From Pseudomonas gingeri (GTDB taxonomy: Bacteria > Pseudomonadota > Gammaproteobacteria > Pseudomonadales > Pseudomonadaceae), in contig NZ_JACAOS010000021.1 of the NCBI RefSeq assembly GCF_013386165.1, forward strand, positions 186,768 to 250,767: a stretch of 64,000 bases of DNA, read 5' to 3'. The notes beneath the pieces were generated by a model that worked only from the letters and a program-made list of their open reading frames with translations, was not told where the DNA came from and did no database searches. Positions 42,109 through 50,060 of the stretch are shown here, piece after piece. The position numbers and the translations under genes are program-made. Each line of letters begins with the position of its first letter. Position 1 is the stretch's first letter.

Positions 42109-44022
42109 TTGCCCCATACCGAAGCTGGACGTTTAAAGCTGCTACGTGCTCTGGAGGTGCTCGACACCGCGGCAGAGCCGGTTTTTGATCGCATCACGCG
42201 GTTGTTGTCCAACACCCTCAAGGTCCCGATTGCCCTGGTCTCGCTGGTCGACAGCGACCGCCAGTGGTTCAAGTCCAGGGTGGGTCTTGATGCCACGCAA
42301 ACGCCGAGAGATATTTCCTTCTGCACCCTTGCCATCGAGCAAGAGCACACCATGGTGGTCCCCGACGCGCTGAATGACCCGCGCTTCTCGTCCAATCCAT
42401 TGGTGATCAGCAATCCCCATATCCGTTTTTACGCGGGGGCGCCGATCCGCTCCATTGATGGTTATGCATTGGGGACGCTTTGTGCGATAGACAGCGAGGC
42501 CCGTACGCTCACCGAGGAGGGGCGTCAGGTCCTGGAGGATTTTGCCGGGCTGGTCAGCCGGGAGTTCCAGATGCGTGAGGCGGCGATGCTTTCCCGCTCG
42601 CACATCACTCACTCCGCGGCGGCTTTTGCGGCCAGTGAGGCACGCCTGAAAACCGCTTTTGCCCTGGCGCCCACGGGCATCGCTGCAGTTGCGGGCAATG
42701 GGCGTTTCCTCAGCCTCAACAGCGCCTTCTGCTCTATTGTCGGCTACGAAGCCGACGAACTGATGACCTTGAGCTTCCAGGACATCACTCACCCCGACGA
42801 CCTGGACAGTGACTTGACTCTGTTGCGCCAGTTGACGCACGGCGAGATCGATCGCTATCAACTGGAGAAAAGGTACCGACACAAGAACGGTACCTCTGTC
42901 TGGGTCGACCTGCATGTGGCCAAGCTGCTGTCGGTGAGCGGTGATCTGGAGTACTACATCGCGACGGTCCAGAACATCCAGCGGCGCAAGGAAACCGAGG
43001 CGACCCTGCAGGCGTTGCGCCATAGCCTGGAGCAGCGTGTCGAGGAACGCACCGCGGAACTGCTGCGGGCCAATGAAATGCTGTCCCATACGATGCTTCA
43101 ACGGCTGCAGGCCGATCGCGAACTCAGGCAGCGTGAGGCGGAGCTGTCTGCGGTGCTGGAGCATGCCAGCGATGCTTATGTGAGTATTGATGAGGCCGGC
43201 GCGATACGGGCCTGGAACAGAATGGCCGAGACGACCTTTGGCTGGTCCCGCGATGAAGCGTTGGGCCAGTCATTCGAAACGCTGGTTATCCCCGCCGCCA
43301 AGCGCGAGGCCCATCTGGCGGGATGGCGCCAGTACCTCATCACCGGTGATGACGAGGCGCTGCGGCGACGCTTGGAAATCCTGGCGCTACGTCGCGATGG
43401 TACGGTCTTTCCCGTCGAGGTGCGGATCAGCCCCGTGGAAATCGACGGGCAGCGGTTTTTCAGCGTGTTCCTGCACGACATTACCGAACGCAAGGCCATG
43501 GCCGAACGCCGCGAAAAAGAGGCGTTGACCGATACCCTGACCGGATTGCCCAACCGCCGCTCCTTGCTCGAATACCTGCCCAATGCGATGGCCCGGGCAC
43601 GCAGGATCGGTGTTCCCCTGGCCGTGCTGTTTCTTGACCTGGATGGCTTCAAGGCGGTGAACGACACCTTTGGCCATGAAATTGGCGACCTGTTGCTCCA
43701 GGTCGTGGCCGATAGGCTGAAGGCCTGCCTGCGGGAGACGGACGCGGTGTTTCGACTGGCCGGCGATGAGTTTACCGCCGTGGTCGAGGGCCAGTTCGGG
43801 GGGAGCCAGGACGCCGAGCAATTGGCGCAGAAACTGATTCAACTGATCAATGCGCCGGTGTCGATCGGTGTGGCATCCGTGCAGGTGGGGGTGAGCATCG
43901 GGATTGCCTTGTTCGGGCGCGATGACCCGAGAACCTCGACGCAACTGTTGCGCGAGGCGGATAGCCGGATGTACGAAGCGAAGCAGGCGGGGAAGGGCCG
44001 CTTTGTCTCACAGCAGCGCTGA
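42109..44022 (+). CDS. GAF-PAS-PAS-GGDEF diguanylate cyclase
   Basis: The 637-residue cytosolic protein makes cyclic di-GMP. A GAF domain covers about 10-155 (VPIALVSLVDSDRQWFKSRVGL), PAS1 about 175-295, a coiled coil 295-345, PAS2 about 345-465 and GGDEF 470-635. The active site is AGDEF at 551-555, a variant generally still active, with an RETD inhibitory site at 542-545, so product feedback is likely. There is no EAL domain. The start is TTG at 42109, preceded by AGAGAGGT, because a stop at 42091 excludes upstream starts and the GAF domain begins at once. Confidence 0.9.
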   Translation: MPHTEAGRLKLLRALEVLDTAAEPVFDRITRLLSNTLKVPIALVSLVDSDRQWFKSRVGLDATQTPRDISFCTLAIEQEHTMVVPDALNDPRFSSNPLVISNPHIRFYAGAPIRSIDGYALGTLCAIDSEARTLTEEGRQVLEDFAGLVSREFQMREAAMLSRSHITHSAAAFAASEARLKTAFALAPTGIAAVAGNGRFLSLNSAFCSIVGYEADELMTLSFQDITHPDDLDSDLTLLRQLTHGEIDRYQLEKRYRHKNGTSVWVDLHVAKLLSVSGDLEYYIATVQNIQRRKETEATLQALRHSLEQRVEERTAELLRANEMLSHTMLQRLQADRELRQREAELSAVLEHASDAYVSIDEAGAIRAWNRMAETTFGWSRDEALGQSFETLVIPAAKREAHLAGWRQYLITGDDEALRRRLEILALRRDGTVFPVEVRISPVEIDGQRFFSVFLHDITERKAMAERREKEALTDTLTGLPNRRSLLEYLPNAMARARRIGVPLAVLFLDLDGFKAVNDTFGHEIGDLLLQVVADRLKACLRETDAVFRLAGDEFTAVVEGQFGGSQDAEQLAQKLIQLINAPVSIGVASVQVGVSIGIALFGRDDPRTSTQLLREADSRMYEAKQAGKGRFVSQQR

Positions 44023-44048
44023 AGCGCGCTGCCGCGAGGCCTGGTTTG

Positions 44049-44303
44049 TCAGCCGCGTGTCACGGGGGGCTGGGGGACGTTGCCTGACTCGGAGTAGATC
44101 ACGACGGGAGGATCGACCGGCACGTCGTCGCTGGGGTGATAAACCACCGCCGGCGGGCCGTTCTTGAGGGCCTCTTTAAGGGCCTCGCGGGCCTTGTCGC
44201 TGATAATGCTGGGCGGCGGCGGCTGGTCTGCCTTGACCATCTTGTCGGCGAGGGCCGACGGGTTGGTGGAAGGCGTCAGAGAAATTGAGCTCTTGATGTC
44301 CAT
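44049..44303 (-). CDS. Small hypothetical protein, proline-rich
   Basis: The 84-residue product (start MDIKSSISLTPSTNP) is soluble, with no signal or membrane segment. It has a short predicted helix (ISDKAREALKEALKNG) and a Pro/Val-rich C-terminus ending PPVTRG. GGATGGA precedes the start weakly. It is convergent with the diguanylate cyclase. I do not recognise the family; similar small proteins are common in Pseudomonas. Confidence 0.5.
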   Translation of the reverse strand: MDIKSSISLTPSTNPSALADKMVKADQPPPPSIISDKAREALKEALKNGPPAVVYHPSDDVPVDPPVVIYSESGNVPQPPVTRG

Positions 44304-44560
44304 ATCGATCCATCCATAAGAAGTGTTATCAATAGGGCTAACGGCCTCTGCTGGAAAAGCTTTGATCCAGAGTTGATACAGGATGTTGCGATGGTCAGGG
44401 AGGGGCAGTTCGTCGGCTTGCGCGGTGGAGTGGAGGGCCAGTCTGTGACAGCCATCACAGTCTCTCGAACGATCTTCCGGCCTCTACTGTGGCGCTTGAA
44501 ATAACTGGTCTACGCTGGATTTGACAAGAACCACCCAGACCGACCTCAAGGATGAACCGC

Positions 44561-44809
44561 ATGATCCCGAAAGCAGAGCTCTGCCAGATCATTGAATCCG
44601 GCTTTCTTCCGCTGTCCTGCACCTGCACGGCGAATGCTGGCGGTGCCTTGATGATCAAGATCTTCGATCCGATTTCGGGTCGCGTGGATTTGCAGCTCAA
44701 TGGCGTGTCCACCAGCAGCTTCACCAGCATCCGTTCGATTGCAAACTTCATCGGTGAATTGCGCACCGAGATGAAGGCCGGGCGCCGGGCCTTTGCCAGT
44801 GGCATGTAG
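44561..44809 (+). CDS. DUF1652-family protein
   Basis: The 82-residue protein matches the Pseudomonas-restricted DUF1652 family: MIPKAELCQIIESGFLPLSC, then FDPISGRVDLQLNGVST and an IANFIGELRTEM helix. Function is unknown. I prefer the ATG at 44561, which aligns with family starts and has AAGGA at 7 bases; one at 44552 is possible. A terminator follows directly. Confidence 0.8.
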   Translation: MIPKAELCQIIESGFLPLSCTCTANAGGALMIKIFDPISGRVDLQLNGVSTSSFTSIRSIANFIGELRTEMKAGRRAFASGM

Positions 44810-44820
44810 GTTTCTTGGTA

Positions 44821-44847
44821 CACGATTACCGCTAAATCGTGCTTTTT
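44821..44847 (+). terminator. Intrinsic terminator after the DUF1652 gene
   Basis: CACGATT and AATCGTG form a 7-bp stem with a 7-base loop, followed by CTTTTT. It starts 12 bases after the stop codon. Confidence 0.7.
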
Positions 44848-44928
44848 AGCGTTCGTCCCCTTGATAACAGATTTTTACAAATGACTTGAAAAGGTCATCG
44901 GATCTGATTGATCAAGGGAGATCTTTAT

Positions 44929-46035
44929 ATGGTGGATATCACACGTCGTTCAGTGGTTGGATGGATGGCCGCGTTGCCATTGTTGAGCAGTTCGGCGGGG
45001 GCGTTTGCCAAAGCGCTGCCGGCCCTGCCGAAGGCTGCGTCCGACGAGATCTATCTCAATTTCAATGAAAACCCCTGGGGACCTGCGGCGTCGGCCCGCA
45101 AGGCGATGGAGCAGGGCATCGCCCTGTCCGGGCGTTATCCCTACCCGTTCCAGTACCAGTTGGTGACACTGCTGGCCCAGCAACTGGGAGTCCCCGAGAA
45201 CTGCATCGATATCTATGCCGGCTCCAAGGTCGCCTTGCAGCAGGCGGTGCTGGCGTTTACCGGGCCACGCAGCCTGGTGATGGCGACGCCGTCCTACGAA
45301 GCCCCGCGACTGGCTGCGGCGGCCCACCAGGCGACGGTGCATGAGGTGCCGCTGACGGCCGCACATGCCCACGATATCGGCGCGATGCTCTCGGCGGACC
45401 CGCAACTGGGGGTGATCTATATCTGCAATCCGAACAACCCGACGGGCACCCTGACGCCCATCGAGCAGATCGAGCGTGCGTTGAAGGACAAACCGGCGGG
45501 GTCGCTGGTGGTCGTCGATGAAGCCTATATCCACTATTGCGACGCCCCCAGCTGTGTCGCGCTGGTCAAGGAGCATCCGGACCTGCTGGTACTGCGGACC
45601 TTTTCCAAGATCTACGGCATGGCCGGCGCGCGGCTTGGATTTGCCGTCGGCCAGCCGGCCTTGCTGGAGCGCTTGAATGTGTTGGGTGAGCAGAATGTGG
45701 CTGCCGCCTCGTCGTTGTTGGGGGGCATTGCCAGCCTGGAGGACCGTGCCCTGTTGCCGGAACGCAAGCGTACCAACGCCCGTATCCGTGACGCATCCAT
45801 GGGCTGGTTCCGCGACCGGGGGTTTGCCTGCACGGCGGCCGAGGGCAATTTCTTCATGGTCAACCTGGGGCGTCCCGCCGACGGGATTGCCGAGGGGCTG
45901 GCGCAGCGCGGTGTCCGGGTCGGACGGATCTGGCCGGACTGGCCGAACTGGCTGCGGATCACGGTGGGTAAAGACGAGGAGATGGCGCGCTTGCGTAACG
46001 CCTTTGCCGTGGTGGCATTGCCCGGGAAACATTGA
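44929..46035 (+). CDS. Tat-exported PLP-dependent aminotransferase (class I/II, PtaA-like)
   Basis: The 368-residue protein starts MVDITRRSVVGWMAALPLLSS, a twin-arginine signal with likely cleavage after AFA near residue 27. The rest is a HisC-like aminotransferase: YLNFNENPWGP, ICNPNNPTG, VVVDEAYIHY and the PLP Lys in RTFSKIYGMAGARLGFAVG. Periplasmic aminotransferases are rare; the known pseudomonad example of this fold is PtaA, which modifies the pyoverdine side chain, so that is the best guess. AGGGAG precedes the ATG at 44929. Confidence 0.8.
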   Translation: MVDITRRSVVGWMAALPLLSSSAGAFAKALPALPKAASDEIYLNFNENPWGPAASARKAMEQGIALSGRYPYPFQYQLVTLLAQQLGVPENCIDIYAGSKVALQQAVLAFTGPRSLVMATPSYEAPRLAAAAHQATVHEVPLTAAHAHDIGAMLSADPQLGVIYICNPNNPTGTLTPIEQIERALKDKPAGSLVVVDEAYIHYCDAPSCVALVKEHPDLLVLRTFSKIYGMAGARLGFAVGQPALLERLNVLGEQNVAAASSLLGGIASLEDRALLPERKRTNARIRDASMGWFRDRGFACTAAEGNFFMVNLGRPADGIAEGLAQRGVRVGRIWPDWPNWLRITVGKDEEMARLRNAFAVVALPGKH

Positions 46036-46043
46036 GCTGGGCT

Positions 46044-46067
46044 GTGACGGGGCGATACCCCCGTCAC
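46044..46067. terminator. Stem-loop between convergent aminotransferase and folD
   Basis: GTGACGGGG and CCCCGTCAC form a perfect 9-bp stem. There is no T-run on either side, so intrinsic termination is uncertain, but the position 9 bases after the aminotransferase stop fits a transcript end. Confidence 0.5.
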
Positions 46068-46125
46068 GCTGCTGATTGCTACGGCTGACCGGGGCTGAAT
46101 CGACAAAACCTCTCCGAGCCTGTTT

Positions 46126-47001
46126 TCAGGCCCGTTGCAGTTGCGTGGCGATCACGGTGTTCTTCATCAGATAGGCAATGGTCATCGGCCCGACCCCGCC
46201 CGGTACCGGGGTGATCGCGCTGGCCACCCGGCGCGCGCTGGCATAGTCGACATCCCCCACCAGGTGGCTGCCCGTTTCGGTTTCAATCCGGTTGATGCCC
46301 ACATCGATCACCACCGCGCCTGGCTTGAGCCAACTGGCGTCGATCAACTGCGGGCGCCCGACGGCGGCCACCACGATATCCGCCAACCGGCACAAGGCCG
46401 GGGCATCGACACTGCGCGAGTGCACCACGCTGACCGAACAATCGGCTTGCAGCAGCAAGGTCGCCATCGGCTTGCCGACGATATTCGAGCGGCCGATCAC
46501 CACCGCGTGCTTGCCGCGCAGATCGCCGCAGGTTTCCTCCAGCAAGCGCATGCAGCCACTGGGTGTGCAGGGTGTCAGCACCTCGGCGCCGTGGACCAGG
46601 CCGCCGACGTTTTCCCGATGAAAACCGTCGACATCCTTGAGCGGGTCGATGGCCTGGATCACCGCATGCTCCTGGATATGCGCGGGCAACGGCAGTTGCA
46701 CGAGGATGCCGTTCACTGTCGGATCGGCGTTCAGTTCGGCAATCAGTTGCAGCAGTTCGGCCTGGCCGATGCTGTCCGGCAGACGATGTTCCAGGGAGCG
46801 GATGCCGACTTCTTCGGCCCGCAGCAGTTTGTTGCGCACGTAGACGTGGCTGGCCGGGTCGTCGCCCACCAACAGCACCGCCAGTGCCGGGAAAACCTGT
46901 TGTTGGGCGAGGGTGGCGACGTCCGCGCGGACTTCGTCGAGCACCCGGGCGGCGATGGCCTTGCCATCGATATCACGGGCGAGGGGAAGGGAACTGCTCA
47001 T
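46126..47001 (-). CDS. folD: Methylenetetrahydrofolate dehydrogenase/cyclohydrolase FolD
   Basis: FolD interconverts 5,10-methylene- and 10-formyl-tetrahydrofolate in the cytosol. The 291-residue protein has the family motifs YVRNKLLRAEEVGI (catalytic Lys), NGILVQLPLP, DVDGFH, VVIGRSNIVGKPMA and ITPVPGGVGPMTIA. I chose the ATG at 47001, where homology starts. Many pseudomonads carry two folD genes; whether this is the housekeeping copy cannot be told here. It lies downstream of the LLM monooxygenase gene on the same strand, 201 bases away. Confidence 0.93.
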   Translation of the reverse strand: MSSSLPLARDIDGKAIAARVLDEVRADVATLAQQQVFPALAVLLVGDDPASHVYVRNKLLRAEEVGIRSLEHRLPDSIGQAELLQLIAELNADPTVNGILVQLPLPAHIQEHAVIQAIDPLKDVDGFHRENVGGLVHGAEVLTPCTPSGCMRLLEETCGDLRGKHAVVIGRSNIVGKPMATLLLQADCSVSVVHSRSVDAPALCRLADIVVAAVGRPQLIDASWLKPGAVVIDVGINRIETETGSHLVGDVDYASARRVASAITPVPGGVGPMTIAYLMKNTVIATQLQRA

Positions 47002-47202
47002 TGAATGCGCCACCGTCGTCTGGGTCAGCAGGAGATCGATCAGGGGCTTGAACGAAAGGATCAAGCCCCTGGAGAGTGGCGCGAATATATCACCTGTGTG
47101 CGGGCGGCTGGTGTGACATAGCGCAGCAGGTGGGACGGTTGTGGCGTCTGGTGTGTCGAGCGGCTGTGAAGTCGGCCTCAGGGCCGCCCTGGACCGGGCC
47201 GG

Positions 47203-48246
47203 TTAGCGAAAGGCCGGCACCACCTGCTGGATAAACAGCCCCAGGGACTTTTTCTTTTCCTCGTGGGACAGGCTGTTGTCGCACCAGAAACTGAACTCGT
47301 CGACCCCCAGTTCCTGGTAATAACGGATCCGCGCAATCACTTCCTGCGGTGTTCCGATCATGGTGTTCTTGCGGATATTGTCCAGTTCGAACTCCGGCCG
47401 CTCGGCGAATTTCTCTTCCGGGCTGGGCGCCAGGAAGCCGTTGACCGGCACCTGCTTGTTGCCGAACCAGGCGTCGAAGGTCCGATAGAATTTCGAGATC
47501 GCCGTGGCCCCGACTTTCCAGCCCTCGGGATCATCGACCGCATGTACGTGGGTGTGCCGCAGCACCATCAATTGTGGGCGCGGCACCTCGGGATTGTTGT
47601 CCAGCGCGGCCTGGAACTTGTTCTTCAGGTCCAGCACTTCTTCATCGCCCTTCATCAGCGGCGTGACCATCACATTGCAGCCGTTGGCCACGGCGAAGTT
47701 GTGGGAATCCGGGTCGCGGGCGGCGATCCACATCGGCGGGTTGGGCTGCTGGATCGGCTTGGGCACGCTGGTGGAGGTGGGGAATTTCCAGATCTCACCG
47801 TCATGGGCGTAGTCGCCTTGCCACAGGGCCCGCACCACCGGCACCATTTCCCGCAACGCCTGGCCACCGGAGGAGGCGGGCATGCCGCCGGCCATGCGGT
47901 CGAACTCCACCTGGTAGGCGCCACGGGCCAGGCCGACTTCCATCCGGCCATTGCTGATGACATCCAGCAGGGCGCATTCCCCGGCGACCCGCAACGGGTG
48001 CCAGAACGGCGCGATGATGGTGCCGGCGCCCAGGTGAATGGTCTGGGTCTTGGCCGCGAGATAAGCCAGCAGCGGCATCGGGCTCGGCGAAATGGTGTAT
48101 TCCATGGCGTGATGCTCGCCGATCCATACGGTGCTGAAGCCGCCGGCCTCGGCCATCAGGGTCAGTTCGCTGAGGTCTTCGAACAACTGGCGGTGACTGA
48201 CGCTTTCGTCCCAACGCTCCATATGGATGAAGAGGGAAAATTTCAT
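47203..48246 (-). CDS. LLM-class flavin-dependent monooxygenase
   Basis: The 347-residue protein is a bacterial luciferase-like enzyme: MKFSLFIHMERWDE, VWIGEHHAMEY, TIHLGAGTIIAPFWHPLRVAGE and GRMEVGLARGAYQVEFDRM. It would use reduced FMN from the adjacent reductase to oxidise an organic substrate. GAGGTAAG precedes the ATG at 48246. A TGGTATACCA operator lies 55 bases upstream, and the same palindrome precedes the reductase gene, so both are under one regulator not present in this window. Confidence 0.88.
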   Translation of the reverse strand: MKFSLFIHMERWDESVSHRQLFEDLSELTLMAEAGGFSTVWIGEHHAMEYTISPSPMPLLAYLAAKTQTIHLGAGTIIAPFWHPLRVAGECALLDVISNGRMEVGLARGAYQVEFDRMAGGMPASSGGQALREMVPVVRALWQGDYAHDGEIWKFPTSTSVPKPIQQPNPPMWIAARDPDSHNFAVANGCNVMVTPLMKGDEEVLDLKNKFQAALDNNPEVPRPQLMVLRHTHVHAVDDPEGWKVGATAISKFYRTFDAWFGNKQVPVNGFLAPSPEEKFAERPEFELDNIRKNTMIGTPQEVIARIRYYQELGVDEFSFWCDNSLSHEEKKKSLGLFIQQVVPAFR

Positions 48247-48300
48247 GACGCTTACCTCGGATCTTTTGTTGTTGGCCGGCAGGTCTGACTGCTGAATTAT

Positions 48301-48310
48301 TGGTATACCA
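48301..48310. promoter_or_regulatory. Palindromic operator upstream of the monooxygenase
   Basis: TGGTATACCA is a perfect 10-base palindrome followed by TAATAC. This resembles sites of GntR/FCD-type repressors. The same core and the same TAATAC flank occur at 48894-48915. Confidence 0.6.
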
Positions 48311-48363
48311 TAATACTGATTATTGCCATGAAGCAAGGACCGTCTGTAGCTCGGCGTCCGGGT

Positions 48364-48849
48364 TCAGGCGAGAACGGGCAGGGTGCCCATCTTGCCGTGG
48401 CAGTAGATCATCGGGCCGCTGTCCTGGCGGGGCACGATAAGGTTCTTCACCGCACCGACCATGATCGCGTGGTCGCCGCCTTCATATTCGCGCCAGAGTT
48501 CGCACTCGATGATGGCGCTGGCGTTGGGTAGCAGCGGGTTGCCCAGTTCACTCAAGGTCCATTGGATGCCCTGGGCCTTGTCCTTGCCTTTGCGGGCGAA
48601 GGCATAGGCCTCGTGCTGCTGGCCGCCGGACAGCACATGAATGGCAAAACGCTTGTTCTTGATCAGCAGCGGATAGGAGTCGGAGCTGTAGTTGGGGCAG
48701 AACAGCACCAGGGCCGGGTCCATGGACAGGGAACTGAAGGCGCTGGCGGTGAGGCCCACCACCTGGCCGTCGTCATCCAGGGTGGTGATCACCGTGACCC
48801 CGGACGGGAACGAGCCCATGACTTGTTTGTAGATGGCGGCATCGATCAT
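48364..48849 (-). CDS. Flavin reductase, HpaC-like family
   Basis: The 161-residue protein matches flavin reductase domain proteins: MGSFPSGVTVITTLDDDGQVVGLTASAFSSLSMDPALVLFCPN and FAIHVLSGGQQ. It supplies reduced flavin to the LLM monooxygenase. GAGGG precedes the ATG at 48849. The gene is upstream of the monooxygenase on the same strand, separated by 117 bases that hold a second operator, so the two may be transcribed separately but are co-regulated. Confidence 0.88.
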   Translation of the reverse strand: MIDAAIYKQVMGSFPSGVTVITTLDDDGQVVGLTASAFSSLSMDPALVLFCPNYSSDSYPLLIKNKRFAIHVLSGGQQHEAYAFARKGKDKAQGIQWTLSELGNPLLPNASAIIECELWREYEGGDHAIMVGAVKNLIVPRQDSGPMIYCHGKMGTLPVLA

Positions 48850-48893
48850 TGGACGGCCCTCGGGTGGCTGAAGCTGCTTTTTGTGGGATTTAA

Positions 48894-48915
48894 GTATTAT
48901 GGTATACCGTAATAC
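48894..48915. promoter_or_regulatory. Palindromic operator upstream of the flavin reductase
   Basis: A 22-base near-perfect palindrome (arms GTATTA and TAATAC around TGGTATACCG, one mismatched pair) lies 45 bases before the reductase start. It is the better of two copies; the other is at 48301-48310. Confidence 0.65.
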
Positions 48916-49019
48916 CATCCTTGCAAGAGCTTTTTTCGAGGTGACTGAATGATGGTCCGCATCGGGGCGGTGGCGGTGGGCAAGTGTTCGAACAAGGTCT
49001 TGTCCGACGAGGCAGGGTG

Positions 49020-50054
49020 TTATTGGCCCATACGGATTTTGGCTGTTACCGACATGCCGACTCGCAGCTTCGCTGCGGCAGGTTGCTCGGGATCAATGCG
49101 AATGCGCACAGGCAGGCGCTGGACGATCTTCGTAAAGTTGCCAGTGGCATTGTGCGGCGCAACGGCGGAGTAGCTGGCGCCGCTGGCCGGTCCCAGGCTT
49201 TGCACCGTTCCTTTCAGTGCCTCGCCCGGCAAGGCATCCACTTCGATATCCACGGTTTGGCCTGACTGCACGCGGGCCAGTTGCGTCTCCCGGAAATTGG
49301 CCGTGATATAGACCGCATCGAGCGGAACAATCGCCAACAAGGGTTTTCCAATATCGACGAAAGCACCCACACGTACCGATTTCTGTCCGATCGTGCCACC
49401 GATCGGTGCGCTGATGCGGGTATAGGAAAGCTTCAGTTGCGCGCTGGCTTGCGCGGCTTGCGCTTGGGCAAGTGTCGCCCGTGCCTTTTCCAGATCGGCT
49501 TTGAGGACATCCACCTGTTGGCGAGCCGCCTGTAAACCCGCCTGGCTCTTTTCCCCGCCGGCCTGTTGAATGCTCAATTGCGTTTCGGCCTGCTGCCGCG
49601 CTTGCACGGTGCCCGAGCCGTCGCTGGCCAGGTTGCGATAACGCGCCTGATTGACTCTGGCCAGCTTGAGTGCGGCGTCGTCTGCGGCGACTGCCGCGTG
49701 TGCCTGGCGTATTGCGCTTTCCTGTTGGGCCAGGTGTGCTTCCAGGCTGGCGATACCGGCCTGGGCACTCGCGACCTGGGCCGTCGCCGCCTCCACGGCA
49801 ACCACGAAATCACGATCATCAAGGGTCGCGAGCAGCGCCCCTTGTTTGACTGGCTGGTTGTCTTCGACCAATACCTTGTCAACCGTTCCCGACACCCGCG
49901 GCGCCACCGCGGTGAAGTCCGCTTGTACGTAGGCGTCATCGGTGGACTGGGTCGATGCGCGGGATTCGGGGCGATTGAGGTAGAGAATGCCGCCAATCGC
50001 CACGGCGAGCAGCAGCACGGCACTGATGAGCTTGGCTTTCTTCGGTAAGGCCAT
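49020..50054 (-). CDS. HlyD/EmrA-family periplasmic adaptor of a tripartite efflux pump
   Basis: The 344-residue protein has one N-terminal membrane anchor (LISAVLLLAVAIGGILYL), the EmrA-type STDDAYVQADFTAVAPRVSGTVDKVLVEDNQPV lipoyl half, a long alanine/glutamine-rich coiled coil (about 85-200) and LSYTRISAPIGGTIGQKSVRVGAFV. It links the inner-membrane MFS pump to the outer-membrane channel, all three genes being adjacent. It starts 6 bases after the MFS stop. Confidence 0.9.
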   Translation of the reverse strand: MALPKKAKLISAVLLLAVAIGGILYLNRPESRASTQSTDDAYVQADFTAVAPRVSGTVDKVLVEDNQPVKQGALLATLDDRDFVVAVEAATAQVASAQAGIASLEAHLAQQESAIRQAHAAVAADDAALKLARVNQARYRNLASDGSGTVQARQQAETQLSIQQAGGEKSQAGLQAARQQVDVLKADLEKARATLAQAQAAQASAQLKLSYTRISAPIGGTIGQKSVRVGAFVDIGKPLLAIVPLDAVYITANFRETQLARVQSGQTVDIEVDALPGEALKGTVQSLGPASGASYSAVAPHNATGNFTKIVQRLPVRIRIDPEQPAAAKLRVGMSVTAKIRMGQ

Positions 50055-50060
50055 GATGGA

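Noticed and set aside
43759..43773. Diguanylate cyclase judged inactive because of AGDEF instead of GGDEF
   Set aside because: AGDEF variants are commonly active and the inhibitory RxxD site is intact, so loss of activity is not supported.
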